Part shown: positions 62,022-64,000 of the stretch, one piece after another
Numbering within the stretch: position 1 is the stretch's first letter
Layout of the letters: each line of letters opens with the position of its first letter
Source: Arthrobacter sp. H-02-3
Lineage (GTDB): Bacteria; Actinomycetota; Actinomycetes; Actinomycetales; Micrococcaceae
NCBI RefSeq assembly: GCF_003097355.1
Contig: NZ_PYUI01000012.1
Span: forward strand, 62,001-126,000
Reading direction: 5' to 3'
Length of the DNA stretch: 64,000 bases
Position numbers and translations under genes: made by a program
Notes under the pieces: model-generated
Seen by the model: only the letters and a program-made list of their open reading frames with translations
Told to the model about the DNA's origin: nothing
Databases searched by the model: none

Positions 62022-64000
62022 CTAGCGGACTCCGGCTTCTTCGTTATCCGCAGTCCGGGGGAACGGAACGTCGGCGCGGGCCGCGGCGTCGTTCTCCGGC
62101 CGGCCGAGCTTGCCCGGCCACCAGATCCGCGGGCCGATGTCGTAGGCCAGCGCGGGCACCAGCAGCGAGCGGACCAGCACCGTGTCCAGCAAGACGCCGA
62201 ACGCGACGATGAAGGCCAGCTGCACCAGGAACATGATCGGGATGACCCCCAGAGCCGCGAAGGTGGCCGCGAGGATCACGCCCGCCGAGGTGATGACCCC
62301 GCCCGTCACGGCGAGGCCGCGCAGGATACCGGCCCGGGTGCCGTGCTTGATCGACTCCTCCCGAACCCGGCTCATGAGGAAGATGTTGTAGTCGACGCCC
62401 AGCGCCACGAGGAAGACGAAGCCGAAGAGGGGCACTGTTGCGTCCGCTCCCGGGAATCCGAAGATGTTGTTGAAGACGAAGGCCGAAACGCCCATCGCCG
62501 CGCCGTAGGACAGGACCACGGAGGCGACCAGCAGAACCGGCGCCAGCACCGAACGCAGCAGCAGCATGAGGATGACCAGGATGACGCCCAGGACCACCGG
62601 GATGATGGTGACGAGGTCGCGCTGTGCGGTGGTATTGGTATCCAGTGCGGTGGCCGTCACGCCGCCGACCAGCACGCCGCTGTCAATCGTCTTCAGTTCC
62701 TGGCGGAGCGACACCACAACGTTTTCGGCGTCATTTGAGTCCGCAGCGTAGTTCAGCGTCGCGTTGATCAGAACCCTGCCATCCCTGACTGCCGGGGCGG
62801 CCGGTGCGCCCGGGGCTCCGGTGATGACCGGGGCGCCGCCCTCGGCCAGCAGGTAGGCGTCGCCGACGCCGTCGCTGGCTTTGGCCTTCGCCAGAACTTC
62901 CTGCGCCTTTGCCTCGTCGACCACGATTACCGCCGGGCTGCCGGATCCGGCGTCGAAGTGCCGGCCCAGGGCTTCCTGCCCGTCGACGGCGTTGGAGGCG
63001 GTGAGGATGACATCGGTCTGGGCGACGCCGTTGGCTTTGAGCTGCAGAAGGCCGGTCCCCGCCACGAGAAGCAGAAGGACCGAGGCCACCCAGACCGTGC
63101 GCGGCCGACGCGAAACGAGCGAACCTGTGGCCCGCCAGAGTCCCTTCTGGCCCTCCAGTCCCGTGACCAGTTCCGGCTCCCGTTCGGTTTCCGGAAGCAG
63201 CTTCGGCCGGAACGGCCAGAACGCGGCGCGGCCAAAAAGCGCCATCAGGGCGGGCAGCAGGGTCAAGGCCGCGAAGAGCGCGCAGAGGATGCCCGCGGCG
63301 GCTACCGGCCCGAGCGCCTTGTTGGAGTTGAGGTCGGAGAACAGCAGGCAAAGCAGCGCAATGATCACCGTGGCGCCGGAGGCCAGGATCGGCTCCCAGG
63401 CTGCCTTCCACGCCGTGATTGCGGCAGCCGTGCGGTTGGTGGTGTGCGTCAGGGCTTCGCGGAACCGTGCCACGTACAGCAAGGCGTAATCAGTGGCCGC
63501 ACCGATCACCAGGATGGACAGGATGCCCTGGCTTTGGCCGTTCAGCTGGATCCAGCCAGCTTTCGCCATGCTGAACACGAGCAGGATCGCGGCGCACAAC
63601 GCGAAGACTGAGGTGAGCAGCACCATGATCGGCAGCAGCAGGGAGCGGTAGACGATCAGCAGGATCAGGAACACGGCGCCGAGGGCCACGAGGAGCAAGA
63701 TGCCGTCAATTCCGGCAAAGGCACTCGCCAGGTCCGCCGCAAGACCAGCCGGCCCGGTGACGAACGTCTGCATTCCCGCCGGCGCGGATGCTTGAACCTC
63801 ATTGCGCAGTTCCTTGACCACCGCCTTCACTTCTGCCGAGGAAGCGATGGGCACCACGAACTGAACCGCCTTGGCATCCGCGGAGGGGATGGGGCCGATC
63901 ACCGTGCTGCCGACCTGCATCGCCTCCAGCCTGCCCTTGAGTGCGGCGGCTTCGCCGAGCTCGGCCGGGGTGAAGGCGGAATCGCTCTCGACCACGATCA
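62022..64000 (-). CDS. MMPL-family transporter, N-terminus beyond the window
   Basis: At least 659 residues remain, with two RND/MMPL membrane domains (GADATVPLFGFVFLVALGVD and VIGAATDYALLYVARFREAL) and soluble loops. The frame is open to the right window edge, so the first part is missing. Such transporters export lipids or drugs. The 3' end lies 25 bases from the convergent NAD(P)-binding protein gene. Confidence 0.9.
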   Translation of the reverse strand, partial: IVVESDSAFTPAELGEAAALKGRLEAMQVGSTVIGPIPSADAKAVQFVVPIASSAEVKAVVKELRNEVQASAPAGMQTFVTGPAGLAADLASAFAGIDGILLLVALGAVFLILLIVYRSLLLPIMVLLTSVFALCAAILLVFSMAKAGWIQLNGQSQGILSILVIGAATDYALLYVARFREALTHTTNRTAAAITAWKAAWEPILASGATVIIALLCLLFSDLNSNKALGPVAAAGILCALFAALTLLPALMALFGRAAFWPFRPKLLPETEREPELVTGLEGQKGLWRATGSLVSRRPRTVWVASVLLLLVAGTGLLQLKANGVAQTDVILTASNAVDGQEALGRHFDAGSGSPAVIVVDEAKAQEVLAKAKASDGVGDAYLLAEGGAPVITGAPGAPAAPAVRDGRVLINATLNYAADSNDAENVVVSLRQELKTIDSGVLVGGVTATALDTNTTAQRDLVTIIPVVLGVILVILMLLLRSVLAPVLLVASVVLSYGAAMGVSAFVFNNIFGFPGADATVPLFGFVFLVALGVDYNIFLMSRVREESIKHGTRAGILRGLAVTGGVITSAGVILAATFAALGVIPIMFLVQLAFIVAFGVLLDTVLVRSLLVPALAYDIGPRIWWPGKLGRPENDAAARADVPFPRTADNEEAGVR

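Overview
The window is a high-GC, gene-dense actinobacterial chromosome segment with the gene content and codon style of the Micrococcaceae (Arthrobacter / Pseudarthrobacter group). Supporting signs are a dnaK-grpE-dnaJ-hspR heat-shock operon with HAIR operators, several MFS and APC carriers, a quinone-type copper amine oxidase, an EF-G2 paralogue, and an Asp23 envelope-stress gene cluster. The genus is an inference; no rRNA or tRNA gene is present to test it.

Layout. 1-4149: the end of an exopolysaccharide-type locus (flippase C-terminus, GT-C-like membrane protein, two small membrane proteins, secreted lectin/lyase-like protein). 4333-12599: trpF, a HutD-family protein, a polyamine-type ABC transporter, a GntR/FCD regulator with a soluble PDC/Cache-like sensor protein, and a pair of SMR exporters behind a guanidine-III riboswitch. 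12754-19055: aldo/keto reductase, metallo-hydrolase, DEAD-box helicase and two methyltransferases. 19185-23482: a nine-gene Asp23/AmaP/CsbD stress locus with its own ECF-like sigma factor and a zinc-finger/Asp23 fusion that looks like its anti-sigma factor. 23917-33441: cycA, MFS carriers, an Lrp-regulated M20 amidohydrolase plus carrier module, and trmB.

33578-41426: a DUF1206 membrane protein, an ECF sigma/anti-sigma pair divergent from a secreted lipoprotein (both promoters carry the same -35/-10), a DMP19-type protein, a large SWIM-SNF2 helicase and a small membrane protein. 41436-48533: an amine-catabolism cluster (copper amine oxidase, TetR, FeaR-like AraC regulator, amino acid/amine permease, aldehyde dehydrogenase). 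48523-51205: EF-G2 and a small membrane protein. 51840-55029: four secreted proteins, three with an unusual W-containing signal region, resembling SipW/TasA-type fibre substrates. 55090-59279: hspR, dnaJ, grpE and dnaK, reading leftward. 59625-64000: a Tyr/Gly/Asp repeat protein, TetR plus NAD(P)-binding protein with palindromic operators, and a truncated MMPL transporter.

Functional themes. Three stress circuits sit close together: the Asp23/sigma locus, the ECF/lipoprotein pair and the HspR regulon. Two catabolic modules pair uptake with oxidation or hydrolysis: amine to aldehyde to acid, and amidohydrolase plus MHS-type carrier. The least explained parts are the sigma/Asp23-fusion operon, the W-signal secreted operon, the structured grpE-dnaJ spacer and the Tyr-repeat protein.
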